A stretch of DNA of 64,000 nt from Albidovulum sp. (GCA_020637635.1 JACKKB010000012.1:57752-121751), one strand, 5' to 3'. Numbered from the stretch's first letter, positions 43,637-53,271 are shown. Notes: generated by a model not told the origin, from the letters alone. A program made the numbers and translations.

Positions 43637-44662
43637 CTACTTCTGAAGCTCGGTCCAGATCGCGGTGTAGTATTCCTGCGCCTTGGGCGAGCAGGTCGGC
43701 AGGAAATGCCCGGCGGCCTTGAATTCTTCCGGCACGTTGATCTCGGGGGCGGTCTTCATGTCTTCCGGCATGAATTCCTCCGACCCGGTGATTCCGTTGG
43801 CGTAGCGCGCGAAGGACGAGATCAGCGCCGCGTTTTCCGGCATCATGATGAAGTCGAGGAACTTGTAGGCTTCCTCGACGTTCTTCGCGTCGGAGAGCAG
43901 CATCACCTGGTCCATCCAGAGCGGATAGCCTTCCTTCGGATAGCCGTAGACGATATCGGGGTTCTGCAGCCGCGCGCGGAAGATCGCGCCGTTCCAGTAG
44001 ACCGAGGCCATGACGTCGTTCGCGGCCATCTTCTCGGTCATGCCGTAGTCCATCGACTGCCACTTGGGCTTGGCCGCGACAAGCGCGTCGCGGACCTTCT
44101 TCAGGACCTCGGTATCCTCGGTGCAGGGTTCGCCGCCCTCGTACATGATGGCGAGCGAGAGGACGTCGTTCATCTCGGGCGTGACGTTGACCTTGCCGAC
44201 CAGTTCCTCGGGCGGATCCATGAAGATGGCCGAGGTGTTGATGTCTCCGGAGTAAGCCGTCTTGTTCACCGCGACGCCGGTCGAGCCCCACTGCCACGGC
44301 ACCGAATACTTCCGGCCCGGGTCGTAGGCGGATTCCAGCCATTGCGCCGCGATGTTGCCGTGGTGCGGAAGCTTGGAGAGATCGAGCTCCTTCACGAGGC
44401 CCTTCTCGACATAGATCTGCACGTAGCTGGCCGAGGGCACGACGAGGTCGTAGCCGGCGCCACCGGCCTCGATCTTGGCCAGCGCGGTGTCGTTGCTGTC
44501 GTAGTCGGTGACCGTGACCTTGATCCCGGTTTCCGCCTCGAATTTCTTCAGCAGTTCGGGGTTGGTGTAGTCACCCCAGTTGAACAGCTGCAACTCGCCC
44601 TCGGCAAGCGCCATTCCCGTCGATCCCAGCAGGATCGCAAAAGCGGTCAGGTGTTTTTTCAT
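43637..44662 (-). CDS. ABC transporter substrate-binding protein, spermidine/putrescine type
   Basis: 341 residues. Signal peptide MKKHLTAFAILLGSTGMALA; mature part ELQLFNWGDYTNPELLKKFEAETGIKVTVTDYDSN is typical of PotD/PotF. YDLVVPSASYVQIYVEKGLVKELDLSKLPH and PWQWGSTGVAVNKT follow. It binds a small polycation or amino compound in the periplasm. It is the last of four importer genes; the substrate may be a polyamine or, given upstream enzymes, another amino alcohol. Confidence 0.88.
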   Translation of the reverse strand: MKKHLTAFAILLGSTGMALAEGELQLFNWGDYTNPELLKKFEAETGIKVTVTDYDSNDTALAKIEAGGAGYDLVVPSASYVQIYVEKGLVKELDLSKLPHHGNIAAQWLESAYDPGRKYSVPWQWGSTGVAVNKTAYSGDINTSAIFMDPPEELVGKVNVTPEMNDVLSLAIMYEGGEPCTEDTEVLKKVRDALVAAKPKWQSMDYGMTEKMAANDVMASVYWNGAIFRARLQNPDIVYGYPKEGYPLWMDQVMLLSDAKNVEEAYKFLDFIMMPENAALISSFARYANGITGSEEFMPEDMKTAPEINVPEEFKAAGHFLPTCSPKAQEYYTAIWTELQK

Positions 44663-44686
44663 TGTCGTTCTCCCGGTTGGTTATGG

Positions 44687-45490
44687 TCAGGATTTCTTCC
44701 CGGTGAGCAGGAAGAAAGCGGTCAGCAAGAGCACCGTCAGGCACAGAAGCACGGTCGAAATGGCGTTCACCTCACCGGTGACCTGGCGGCGAATCTGGGC
44801 AAGCAGATAGGTCGGAAGCGTATCCTGCCCGGCGGATTTCACGAAGACGGTGATGACGACATCGTCGAGCGAGATAACGAAGGCGAGCATCGCCCCGGCG
44901 ATGATCCCCGGTGCCATGAGCGGCAGCGTCACCCTGCGGAAGGTCCGCCAGCGCGTCGCGTAGAGATCCGCCGCCGCGGTTTCGAGCGTGAGATCCATTC
45001 CCTCGAGCCGCGCCCGGATCGGCAGATAGGCGAAGGGGATGCAGAAGGCGGTATGGGCGAGGATGAGGTAGCCGAGCCCCTGATAGCCCGTCGTCACCTT
45101 GACCGCGGCGAAGAAGATGAGAAGTGCGACCGCGGTCACGATCTCCGGCACCATCAAGGGCTGGTTGATCGCGACATAGATCGCGGTCTGGCCGCGAAAC
45201 GGCTTCTTCCGCGTCGTCGCCAGCGCCGCCATGGTTGCCGCGACCGTCGCCATGAAGGCCGCCGAGCCGGCGATGATCAGGGACCGGACGGTGGCATCGG
45301 TCACCTGGTTGTTCTCCCAGGCGCGGGCATACCAGCGCAGCGAGGTGCCTTCCCAGATGGCGATCGAATCCCCGGCGTTGAACGAATAGACCACGAGCAT
45401 CGCGATCGGTGCGTAGAGCGCGACGAAGACCGCGATGGCGGTGCCGGCAAAACCCGGAAGACGGGAAACGCTGAAATCGCGCCTAGCCAT
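44687..45490 (-). CDS. ABC transporter permease (PotC-like)
   Basis: 267 residues with six helices. It opens with LPGFAGTAIAVFVALYAPIAMLVVYSFNAG; the EAA loop is ETAAADLYATRWRTFRRVTLPLMAPGIIAGAM. The ATG at 45490 lies inside the end of the PotB-like gene (8-base overlap), with GGGAGAG upstream. It pairs with the PotB-like permease. Confidence 0.9.
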   Translation of the reverse strand: MARRDFSVSRLPGFAGTAIAVFVALYAPIAMLVVYSFNAGDSIAIWEGTSLRWYARAWENNQVTDATVRSLIIAGSAAFMATVAATMAALATTRKKPFRGQTAIYVAINQPLMVPEIVTAVALLIFFAAVKVTTGYQGLGYLILAHTAFCIPFAYLPIRARLEGMDLTLETAAADLYATRWRTFRRVTLPLMAPGIIAGAMLAFVISLDDVVITVFVKSAGQDTLPTYLLAQIRRQVTGEVNAISTVLLCLTVLLLTAFFLLTGKKS

Positions 45491-46391
45491 GACCACTCTC
45501 CCGGTTGGCGAACTTCACGTAGACGAGCAGCGTCGCCGTCACGATCACCAGAAGCAGGACCGACAGCGATGCGCCCAGAGGCCAGTTCCGGCCCTGCCCG
45601 AACTGCAGTTCGATGAAGTTGCCGATCATCATGTTGCGCCCGCCGCCGAGAATGCGCGGGGTCACATAGGCGCCGAGCGAGGGGATGAAGACGAGAATCG
45701 ACCCGGCAATGATCCCGGGCTTCACGATCGGGAAGATGATCCGCCGAAGCACGCTGATCCGCGTCGCATAAAGATCATAGCCAGCCTCGAGCAACCTCAT
45801 GTCGAAGCGGTCGATGGCCGCAAACAGCGGCAGCACCATCAGCGGCAGGTAGACATAGGTCATGCCGATGAAGACGGCGGTATCGGTGTAGATCAGCTTG
45901 AGCGGCTCCGAGATGATGCCGAGCTTCAGCAGGATCGTGTTCAGCAGGCCCTCGGTGCGGATGATCTGGTTGATCGCGAAAGTGCGGATCAGGAGGTTGG
46001 TCCAGAACGGGATGGTGATGAGGAAAAGCCAGAACGCGCGCCATCGGGGCGCCCGCGTGGCGATGAACCAGGCCGTCGGGAAACCCACGAGAAAGGTGAA
46101 CAGGGTTGTCAGGAACGACAGCTTCACCGAGCGCCAGAAGATCGTCAAATGGGCATCCGCGAGCTTCAGCGAGCCGTCGAAGATGTCCTTGCTGAACAGG
46201 ATCCCGCGCCAGGCGTCGGTCGAGAAGATCCATTCCACATTGCCGTATTTCCCCGGCGTGAGGAAGGAATAGACGAGCATGATGAAGAGCGGCCCGATCG
46301 CCCCGAAGCAGAGCAGCAGCAGCGCCGGGGTGCTGAGAAGCCAGTTGCGGCGGACCTCCTCGGCGTCGCGTTTCGCTTCGCTGAGCGACAT
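45483..46391 (-). CDS. ABC transporter permease (PotB-like)
   Basis: 302 residues with six helices. WLLSTPALLLLCFGAIGPLFIMLVYSFLTPG and the EAA loop LLEAGYDLYATRISVLRRIIFPIVKPGIIAGS identify the PotB family. The start at 46391 is two bases after the ATPase stop. Confidence 0.9.
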   Translation of the reverse strand: MSLSEAKRDAEEVRRNWLLSTPALLLLCFGAIGPLFIMLVYSFLTPGKYGNVEWIFSTDAWRGILFSKDIFDGSLKLADAHLTIFWRSVKLSFLTTLFTFLVGFPTAWFIATRAPRWRAFWLFLITIPFWTNLLIRTFAINQIIRTEGLLNTILLKLGIISEPLKLIYTDTAVFIGMTYVYLPLMVLPLFAAIDRFDMRLLEAGYDLYATRISVLRRIIFPIVKPGIIAGSILVFIPSLGAYVTPRILGGGRNMMIGNFIELQFGQGRNWPLGASLSVLLLVIVTATLLVYVKFANRESGHG

Positions 46392-46392
46392 G

Positions 46393-47460
46393 TCAGTCCT
46401 CCAGAACCTGCGCCGCGCCGGGCTCGATCGCGACCCCGACGCGGGCGCCGACATCGGGCCCGACGCTGCCGGCGGCATCAGTCTGCTGCCGCACCGTGAG
46501 CTCCGTCCCGTCCTCGAGCGCGATCTGGATATAGCTGTCGGTGCCGAAATAGACCGACCGGGTGACCTTGCCCTGCAGCACGTTGCCGCCCGAGGGAGTG
46601 ACGATCCGCAGGTGCTCCGGCCGCACGGTGATCGTCGCCTTTCCGTCGGCACGCCCGGGATCGAGCGCGATCTCGACGCCACCGGCCAGCTGTGCCCGGC
46701 CGGCCTTGATCTGCGCCGCAAGGAAGTTCGTCTCGCCGATGAAATCGGCCACGAAGCGGTTCACCGGATGGGCGTAGATCTGGCGCGGCGATCCGATCTG
46801 CAGGATCCGCCCGCTGCGCATCACCGCGATCTGGTCCGACATCGTCAGCGCCTCTTCCTGATCGTGGGTGACGAAGATGAAGGTGATGCCGGTCTCCTTC
46901 TGCAGCCGCTTCAGCTCGACCTGCATTTCCTTGCGCAGCTTGTAGTCCAGAGCCGAAAGCGGCTCGTCGAGCAGAAGCACCTTGGGCTGGGGCGCGAGCG
47001 CGCGGGCGAGCGCCACGCGCTGCTGCTGGCCGCCCGAAAGCTGCGAGGTCTTGCGCCCGGCCATCTCCTCGAGCTTGACGAGCGCCAGCATCCGCGCCAC
47101 CGCCTCCGACACCTCGGCCTTGGGCCGGTTGAGCATCTGCAGACCGAAGGCGATGTTCTCGGCCACCGTCAGATGCGGAAAAAGCGCGTAGCTCTGAAAC
47201 ACCGTGTTGACGGGCCGGCGGTTCGGCGGCTCCTGGCTGATGTCACGCCCGTCGAGAAGGATCTCGCCCGCGCTCGGGGTCTCGAAGCCCGCGATGCAAC
47301 GCAGAAGCGTGGTCTTGCCACAGCCCGACGGGCCGAGAAGCGTGAAGAACGACCCCTTGCCGATCGTGACCGAGACATTGTCCAGGGCGCGGACCGCATG
47401 GTCGCCCGCCCCGAACAGCTTGACGATGTCACGTGCCTCGATCGCAGGCTCTTGCGTCAC
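46393..47460 (-). CDS. ABC transporter ATP-binding protein (PotA-like)
   Basis: 355 residues. Walker A GPSGCGKTT, signature LSGGQQQRVALARA, Walker B VLLLDEPLSALD, H-loop VTHDQEEAL, and a C-terminal TOBE domain (VRPEHLRIVTPSGGNVLQGKVTR). I choose GTG 47460 (GTG ACG CAA GAG), just after a GGGGGGTC ribosome-like run; an upstream frame is Arg-rich. First gene of the importer block, 198 bases after the beta-galactosidase. Confidence 0.88.
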   Translation of the reverse strand: MTQEPAIEARDIVKLFGAGDHAVRALDNVSVTIGKGSFFTLLGPSGCGKTTLLRCIAGFETPSAGEILLDGRDISQEPPNRRPVNTVFQSYALFPHLTVAENIAFGLQMLNRPKAEVSEAVARMLALVKLEEMAGRKTSQLSGGQQQRVALARALAPQPKVLLLDEPLSALDYKLRKEMQVELKRLQKETGITFIFVTHDQEEALTMSDQIAVMRSGRILQIGSPRQIYAHPVNRFVADFIGETNFLAAQIKAGRAQLAGGVEIALDPGRADGKATITVRPEHLRIVTPSGGNVLQGKVTRSVYFGTDSYIQIALEDGTELTVRQQTDAAGSVGPDVGARVGVAIEPGAAQVLED

Positions 47461-47658
47461 CCTGACCCCCCGTTTTTTGATCAAATGTACTGTCGCGCGT
47501 CGTTTCCCGCTAGTCAACCGGCTTGGTCAGGGCGCGCCAAGTCAGGATTTCCGACGCAAGGGTTAGGCGCCACCCAAGCCGCTGCGCCCGGATGGCGGCC
47601 AGCGGGGGAAACCCGCCGCGCGCCGCCGCAGGAGCGCGCACGGCCGGCAGGGGCGCGC

Positions 47659-49632
47659 CTATCCTGTCCAGGCCGCGAAATCGGCCGGCCCGATCTCGGC
47701 CCGACCGAGCAGGAACCGTGCCCCCGCCGGTGCCGGTGCCATCAGCGTGTCGGGGCCGAAATTGAAGGCAAAGGTGACGGCGCCGCGCCGAGCCAGCCGC
47801 AGGTCCGGGGCAAGCGGCAGCCTCTCGACCCCGGCCCAGTCGAGCGCCGCGCCCAGCACCGCGTCAAGTGCCTCGGGCACCGGCCAGGTGGCGACATAGC
47901 GCCAGCGCCCGGTGCCGACGATCGCCGCGGAGCCGGGCCGGTAGGCGCCTTCGAACCGCGCCAGCACCTCGGTCCCTTCCCCGATCTCGATCGTCTCGCG
48001 CCAGCCCCGTGCGACATGGCTGGCGCCGTCGAACGAAAAGCGCTCCTCGCTCCAGTCGGGCAGGCTTTCGACACGGGTCACCCGCAGGTCGATGAGCCGC
48101 CGCAAGGGGCCGGGTGGCAGCCCCTCGGGCACCTGCAGCGCCACCGTCTTGGAGCCCGAGCGCGGCCCGAAGACGGCCCGTGCCCCCGACGCCGCAAGCC
48201 GGGACACGAAGTCCGCCTCGGCGATCACCAGATCGGGCGCGACGACCAGCCGATAGCCGTCAAGCGCCGCCCCCTGACCGATGATGTCGATGTCGACTCC
48301 TTGCCGGCGGAGCGCCGCATACCAGTCGAGCGCCACGTGCGCGGGCACCCCGGCCCGCCCCTGCGGCAGCGCCGCAAGCGCCCAGCGCGACGGATAGTCG
48401 AGCACGAAGGCGACGGGCGCCCGCGCCCGCGACCCGAGCGGCGGCATCGCCGCGATCTCGCGCGCGACGCGGGCCACCTCGCCCGCCGCCTGGTCGGGTG
48501 TCCCGTCCGCAAGAAGAAGGCCGGTGTGAAACTGCTCTTGCGCGAAGGGCGCCTGCCGCCAGCGGAAATAGCTGACCATCTCGGCCCCGTGGGCGAAGGC
48601 GAGCCAGCTCCAGAACCGGACCATCCCGTCGGCGGGCGCAGGGTTGCTCGCCGCCCAGTTCACCGGCCCCGGCTGCTGTTCCATCACCCAGAACCTTCCG
48701 CCCCCGACACCCCGGTAGAGGTCGTGGTTGAAGGCGATCTGGTCGGGATCGCCGGTCCGCATGTAGCGCGCCTGTGCCGCCTCGGGCAGGCGGCCGTGAA
48801 CGAGATTGCCGAGCGGATAGCTGTCCCACGAGGCAAGGTCGATCGCCTCGGCGATCCCGTGATGATCGAAGTCGGTATTGCCGTTCATGAAGTTGTGCGT
48901 GACCGGCCGGCCCGGCGCATGGGCGCGCACGATCGCCGCCTGGGCTTCATGGAAGCTCAGGACCTGATCCGAGGAGAAATGCAGGAAATCCGCAAGGTGA
49001 GCCGGGGCGGGATCGTCGACCACCCGGTTCGGAAGTTCGATCTGGTCAAACGCATCGTAATGCATCGACCAGAAGGACGTGCCCCAGGCCCGGTTCAGCG
49101 CACCGATCTCGCCATAGCGGTCGCCGAGCCACTGGCGGAACGCCGCCTCGGCCGCCGGCGAATAGGACAGGACCGTATCGTGATCGCCGTATTCGTTGTC
49201 GATCTGCCAGGCATGGACATGGCGATGGGCGCCATAGCGCCGGGCCACCGCCTCGGCGATCCGCGCGGCCTCGGCCCGATAGCGCGGCGAGGAAAAACAG
49301 TAGTGTCGCCGGGCGCCGAACTTGCGCCTCTGGCCGTCGGCGCCCACCGGCAGGATCTCCGGCGCCAGATCGACGAGCCATTTCGGCGGCGCGGCGGTGG
49401 GCGTCGACATGATGACCCTGAGACCGGCCTCGCCCAGAAGCCCGATCGCCCGGTCGAGCCAGTCCCAATCGAACCGTCCCGGCTCAGGCTCGATCCTTGA
49501 CCAGGCGAATTCGCCCAGCCGCACCCAGCCGAGCCCGAGCGCGGCCATCCGCGCCGCATCCTCGGCCCAGAGCGCCTCGTCCCATTGTTCGGGGTAGTAG
49601 CAGACACCGAGCGACAGCGCGCCCGCGCTCAT
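47659..49632 (-). CDS. Beta-galactosidase, GH42 family
   Basis: 657 residues. GVCYYPEQWDEALWAEDAARM opens the TIM barrel. The acid/base is E147 (WQIDNEYGDHD) and the probable nucleophile E318 (FWVMEQQPGPVNWA). The C-terminal trimerisation and beta domains follow. There is no signal peptide, so it is cytoplasmic and acts on an imported galactoside. It overlaps the upstream kinase/aminotransferase fusion by four bases, indicating a joint pathway. Confidence 0.92.
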   Translation of the reverse strand: MSAGALSLGVCYYPEQWDEALWAEDAARMAALGLGWVRLGEFAWSRIEPEPGRFDWDWLDRAIGLLGEAGLRVIMSTPTAAPPKWLVDLAPEILPVGADGQRRKFGARRHYCFSSPRYRAEAARIAEAVARRYGAHRHVHAWQIDNEYGDHDTVLSYSPAAEAAFRQWLGDRYGEIGALNRAWGTSFWSMHYDAFDQIELPNRVVDDPAPAHLADFLHFSSDQVLSFHEAQAAIVRAHAPGRPVTHNFMNGNTDFDHHGIAEAIDLASWDSYPLGNLVHGRLPEAAQARYMRTGDPDQIAFNHDLYRGVGGGRFWVMEQQPGPVNWAASNPAPADGMVRFWSWLAFAHGAEMVSYFRWRQAPFAQEQFHTGLLLADGTPDQAAGEVARVAREIAAMPPLGSRARAPVAFVLDYPSRWALAALPQGRAGVPAHVALDWYAALRRQGVDIDIIGQGAALDGYRLVVAPDLVIAEADFVSRLAASGARAVFGPRSGSKTVALQVPEGLPPGPLRRLIDLRVTRVESLPDWSEERFSFDGASHVARGWRETIEIGEGTEVLARFEGAYRPGSAAIVGTGRWRYVATWPVPEALDAVLGAALDWAGVERLPLAPDLRLARRGAVTFAFNFGPDTLMAPAPAGARFLLGRAEIGPADFAAWTG

Positions 49633-52600
49633 GCCTTGCCCCCCGCCGCCGCAAAGGCTCTCGCGGCCTCGGCCAGGAAGATCCCGGCCTCCTCGGCCCC
49701 GAAGACCATCGGTGGCTTCAGCTTGATCACGTTGTCGTCCGGCCCGTCGGTCGAGGCGAGCACGCCGCGCCGGCGAAGCTGGTCGACGAAGGCTTCTGCC
49801 GCGTCCGGCGCAGGCGTGCGCCGCCCCCGGTCGCGCACCAGCTCGACGCCGAGAAAGAGCCCCTGCCCGCGCACCTCGCCGATGAGCGGGACCTCTTCGG
49901 CAAGCGCGCGAAGCCCCGCCAGGATGAGCTCCCCCGTCTCCAGCGCGCGCGCCTGCAACCCCTGCGTCTCGATCTCGTCCATCACCGCATGACCAACCGC
50001 CATCGAGACCGGGCTGCCGCCGAAGGAGTTGAAATACTCCATCCCGTTGGCGAACCGCGCGGCCAGTTCGGGCGTCGTCGCCACGGCGGAAAGCGGGTGG
50101 CCGTTGCCGAAGGGCTTGCCCATCACCACGATGTCAGGCACCACGCCTTGCAGTTCGAACCCCCAGAAGGCGGTGCCGACGCGGCCGAAGCCGCATTGCA
50201 CCTCGTCGGCGATGCAGATCCCGCCCCGCGCCCGCACCCGGTCGTAGACCCCCTGCAGATAGCCCGGCGGATAGAAGACCTGTCCGCCGACGCCCGAGAC
50301 GGATTCGGCGATGAAGGTTGCTGCGCCGCTGCCGGTCCGCGCCGCGACGGCATCGAGGCAGCGGTCGAGATCGGCGGCATAGGCCGGCCCGCTCTCCGCC
50401 CCCCGGTGCGGCCCGCGATAGGGATCGGGGAAGGCCGCGATCTGCACGAAATCCGGCTGCGCGAAGCCACCCTTGCGCTTGAACTTGTAGGGGCTGATCT
50501 CGACCGTGGCGCCGGCATTGCCGTGATAGGCCCAGTCGAGCACCACGGTATCCTTCCGCCCCAGCGCCGTGCGCGCGATGCGCAGCGCCAGCTCGTTCGC
50601 CTCGGTCCCCGAGTTGACGAAGAAGACCGTCGAAAGCCCCGCCGGCAGGGTCGTCGAGATGCGTTCGGCCAGCGACGGCATCAGCGGGTGCAGATAGCGC
50701 GTGTTGGTATTGAGTTCCGCCGCCTGCGCGGCAAGCGCGGCGACCACGCGGGGATTGGCATGGCCGACATGGGCGATGTTGTTCACCGTGTCGAGATAGC
50801 GCCTGCCGCTGTGGTCGATGAGCCAGGCGCCGCGGCCGCGCAGGATCTTCAGCTTCTCGCGGTAAGCGAGCGAGAGCGAGGCCCCCGAGGTCGCGCGCCG
50901 GCGGGCAAGCAGCGCCTCCGGCGGCTCGGGATCGATCGCAAAGCTCTCGGGCTCGAGCCCCAGCAGGAGGTTCGGATCGGGCGAGATATCCTGCCAGACA
51001 TCCCAGAGCGTATCGTGGCCGACGCCGAAGAAATTGCCCTGGGGCTGATCGAGCAGGCTCGTCACGATCTGGAAATGAAGGTGCGGCGCCCAGCCGCCGT
51101 TTTCGTGGCGGGCGCCGAAATGGCCGACGAGCGCGCCAGCCGCAACGTCCTGCCCGGGGGCAAGAAGGTCCGGCAGCGAGGCGCCGAGATGGCCGTAGAG
51201 CGTGAAGAACCGCCGCCCGCCCAGCTCATGCGCAAGGATGAGCGTGTGGCCGTAGTCGAGCGGATCGGCATTGTAGCGGACCGACTGCACGGTGCCGGCG
51301 AGCGGCGCGTGCACCGCCGTGCCGGCCGGCGCGAAGATGTCGACGCCGAGATGCCGCGTCCGCCGCTCGGCGCTCGCCGCGTCGGCGAACTGCGCGGCGG
51401 TGTAGACCGTGCGCGCCTCGCCATAAGCGCCGAAGCCGAGAAACGACAGATCGTCGGGCAGCCCCGCCGGGCGCTCGGCGGCGAACCAGGTGTCGAAGCC
51501 GGGATCGGAAAAGGCGGGCATCCCCGGCCGCGCGCCGCCCGTCGGCAGCGCGATCCGGGGCAGCCGACGCGGGTCGCCGGCAAGCACCGGCTTTCTCGGT
51601 GCCAGGGCAAGAGAACCCCGCAGGGCACCTGCGCCCGCCACCGCCTCGAACCCCGCCGCCTTTCGGCAGAGCGCAATCATGAAGGCGGCGTCGATCCCGT
51701 CGAGCCGCTCCAGCAGCGCGAAGGCCGATGCCTGCGAGATCAGGAGATAGTCGTTCCCGGGGTGACGTTTCGATTGCCGCGACGAAATGCAGACCGAGGC
51801 GGCGAGCCGCATCCGCATCAGATCGTAGGCAAGCTCCGCCTCGGCCTCAAGCAGCGGGAAGGCCGCGGCGAATCCCGCGATGACGGCGCGCGTCGCAGCA
51901 TAGATGTCCTCGGCGCCGAGCAGGGCATAGGCAAGCGTGATCGCAAGTTCGTTCACGGTGCGGCCGATGCACATGTCGCCGAAATCGATCAGCCCCGCGA
52001 CCCGATCGGTTTCGCCCGCCTCCATGATGACATTCCAGTCGTTCGCATCCTGGTGCAGAACCGAGACCCTGAGCCCCGGCAGCCTCGGCGCGACCCGCGC
52101 GGCGTAGCGTTCGAAAAGGCGCCCGACCAGGGCCCGGCGCGCCGGATCGGCGATATCGGCCACCGAGGCGGCCAGCCCGCCGACCTCGTCGAGCGCCCAG
52201 GGAAAGCCCGGGCGATGCGCGGCGGGATGGGCAAAGCCCTGCAACGCGGTGCTGAGCGTGCCCATGTAGCGCCCGAGCGCGGAGAGTTGCGCGGGACTGC
52301 GCGCGGCCTCGGCCATGGGCACGCCGTCGATCCAGGTGACCAGCCGGAGGGCGGCCGGGCCGCGGTCGAGGGCGACCTGTGCGGCGGCCGCCCCGTCGCG
52401 CGTCCGGACGAGCCGCGGGATACCCGCCATGCCGACCGTCTCGAGATGCGCGAGAACGGCGGATTGCAGCGCGATCTGGCCGGGATCCTCGGCCGGATTG
52501 GAGAGCTTCAGGACGAAACTGCCGCTCTCGGTCGTCAGTCGTGCGTTCTGGTCGCGTTCGGAGGGCAGCGGCCTGAGGCTGCCCCTGAGCCCGAAGTGCC

Positions 52601-52664
52601 GCTCGGCCAGCGCCGCCAGCGCCTCGGTCTCGAGCGCCGGAGCCTCATTCTGCAGAACGTTCAT
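49629..52664 (-). CDS. Three-domain fusion: APH-type kinase, M23-like domain, class-III aminotransferase (phospho-lyase-like)
   Basis: 1011 residues. Residues about 20-340 are an aminoglycoside-phosphotransferase-like kinase (H204-D206-N211 in HQDANDWN; IDFGD near 227). About 430-545 is an M23/lysostaphin-like module with H438, D442 (HLGVDIF) and H528/H530 (HLHF). About 590-1005 is a class-III PLP enzyme with SGTEAN, D820 (ADEVQCGFGR) and PLP lysine K850 (GKPFGNGHP). This fusion belongs to the group of phosphoethanolamine and 5-phosphohydroxylysine phospho-lyases, where the kinase makes the phosphate ester that the lyase eliminates. The start at 52664 follows GAGGGG. A role for the M23 part is unknown. 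Confidence 0.88.
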   Translation of the reverse strand: MNVLQNEAPALETEALAALAERHFGLRGSLRPLPSERDQNARLTTESGSFVLKLSNPAEDPGQIALQSAVLAHLETVGMAGIPRLVRTRDGAAAAQVALDRGPAALRLVTWIDGVPMAEAARSPAQLSALGRYMGTLSTALQGFAHPAAHRPGFPWALDEVGGLAASVADIADPARRALVGRLFERYAARVAPRLPGLRVSVLHQDANDWNVIMEAGETDRVAGLIDFGDMCIGRTVNELAITLAYALLGAEDIYAATRAVIAGFAAAFPLLEAEAELAYDLMRMRLAASVCISSRQSKRHPGNDYLLISQASAFALLERLDGIDAAFMIALCRKAAGFEAVAGAGALRGSLALAPRKPVLAGDPRRLPRIALPTGGARPGMPAFSDPGFDTWFAAERPAGLPDDLSFLGFGAYGEARTVYTAAQFADAASAERRTRHLGVDIFAPAGTAVHAPLAGTVQSVRYNADPLDYGHTLILAHELGGRRFFTLYGHLGASLPDLLAPGQDVAAGALVGHFGARHENGGWAPHLHFQIVTSLLDQPQGNFFGVGHDTLWDVWQDISPDPNLLLGLEPESFAIDPEPPEALLARRRATSGASLSLAYREKLKILRGRGAWLIDHSGRRYLDTVNNIAHVGHANPRVVAALAAQAAELNTNTRYLHPLMPSLAERISTTLPAGLSTVFFVNSGTEANELALRIARTALGRKDTVVLDWAYHGNAGATVEISPYKFKRKGGFAQPDFVQIAAFPDPYRGPHRGAESGPAYAADLDRCLDAVAARTGSGAATFIAESVSGVGGQVFYPPGYLQGVYDRVRARGGICIADEVQCGFGRVGTAFWGFELQGVVPDIVVMGKPFGNGHPLSAVATTPELAARFANGMEYFNSFGGSPVSMAVGHAVMDEIETQGLQARALETGELILAGLRALAEEVPLIGEVRGQGLFLGVELVRDRGRRTPAPDAAEAFVDQLRRRGVLASTDGPDDNVIKLKPPMVFGAEEAGIFLAEAARAFAAAGGKA

Positions 52665-52722
52665 GGCCACCCCCTCACCCCGGGCAGTTCTGTGCCCCCA
52701 GCGGATTCGTCTGCCTGTATAT

Positions 52723-52754
52723 AAACGTTTTTATTGGGGGTTAATCGTTTTTAT
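52723..52754. promoter_or_regulatory. Direct repeat AA-CGTTTTTAT, 20-base period, upstream of the fusion gene
   Basis: AAACGTTTTTAT (52723-52734) and AATCGTTTTTAT (52743-52754) lie in the AT-rich promoter region of the fusion gene, on one helix face two turns apart. Probably an operator for an unidentified regulator. Confidence 0.45.
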
Positions 52755-52788
52755 CCGCACCGATCGTGCAGTTTCATCCCTGCCCGCC

Positions 52789-53271
52789 TCATCCCTGCCC
52801 GTCCCGGCCCGCCTCGACATAGCGCGCGACATGGCGGACAGGGAAACTCACCGATCTGGCGATGAAGCAGACCGCGTGAATGCGCGCATGAATCGCCTCG
52901 GCCGCCGCAAGGTCGGTGCCGGCGGCAACCGTGATCTCGGGCCGAAGCTCGGCCGAAACGAAACGCCCAGCGCCCGACGCGAGGGTTTCGGCCTGTCCGA
53001 CGGGCTGGTCGCGATAACCCAGAACGACGATGCCGGCCTCGGAGGCGTAATGCAGGTACCAGAGCATGTGGCAAGCGGCGAGAGAAGAGAGCAGCAGATC
53101 CTCGGGGTTCATCTTCGCCGGATCGCCGCCAAGCGCGGGATCGTTCGAACACGGGACCGGCGCCTTGCCCGGCACGGCGATATCCCAGGTCCGGTCATAG
53201 CTGCGATAGGTCCTCGTTCCCTCACCGCGGTTGCCCGTCCAGACGATCCGCGAGGTGAAATCATGGCCCAT
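52789..53271 (-). CDS. OsmC family protein
   Basis: 160 residues. LGGDPAKMNPEDLLLSSLAACHMLWYLHYASEAGI is the OsmC core with the cysteine at AACHM. A second cysteine, in HAVCFIARSVSFPV, has the spacing of the peroxidatic/resolving pair. Such proteins reduce organic hydroperoxides with thiol donors. The ATG at 53271 has GGAG upstream. It is divergent from the GntR gene. Confidence 0.88.
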   Translation of the reverse strand: MGHDFTSRIVWTGNRGEGTRTYRSYDRTWDIAVPGKAPVPCSNDPALGGDPAKMNPEDLLLSSLAACHMLWYLHYASEAGIVVLGYRDQPVGQAETLASGAGRFVSAELRPEITVAAGTDLAAAEAIHARIHAVCFIARSVSFPVRHVARYVEAGRDGQG

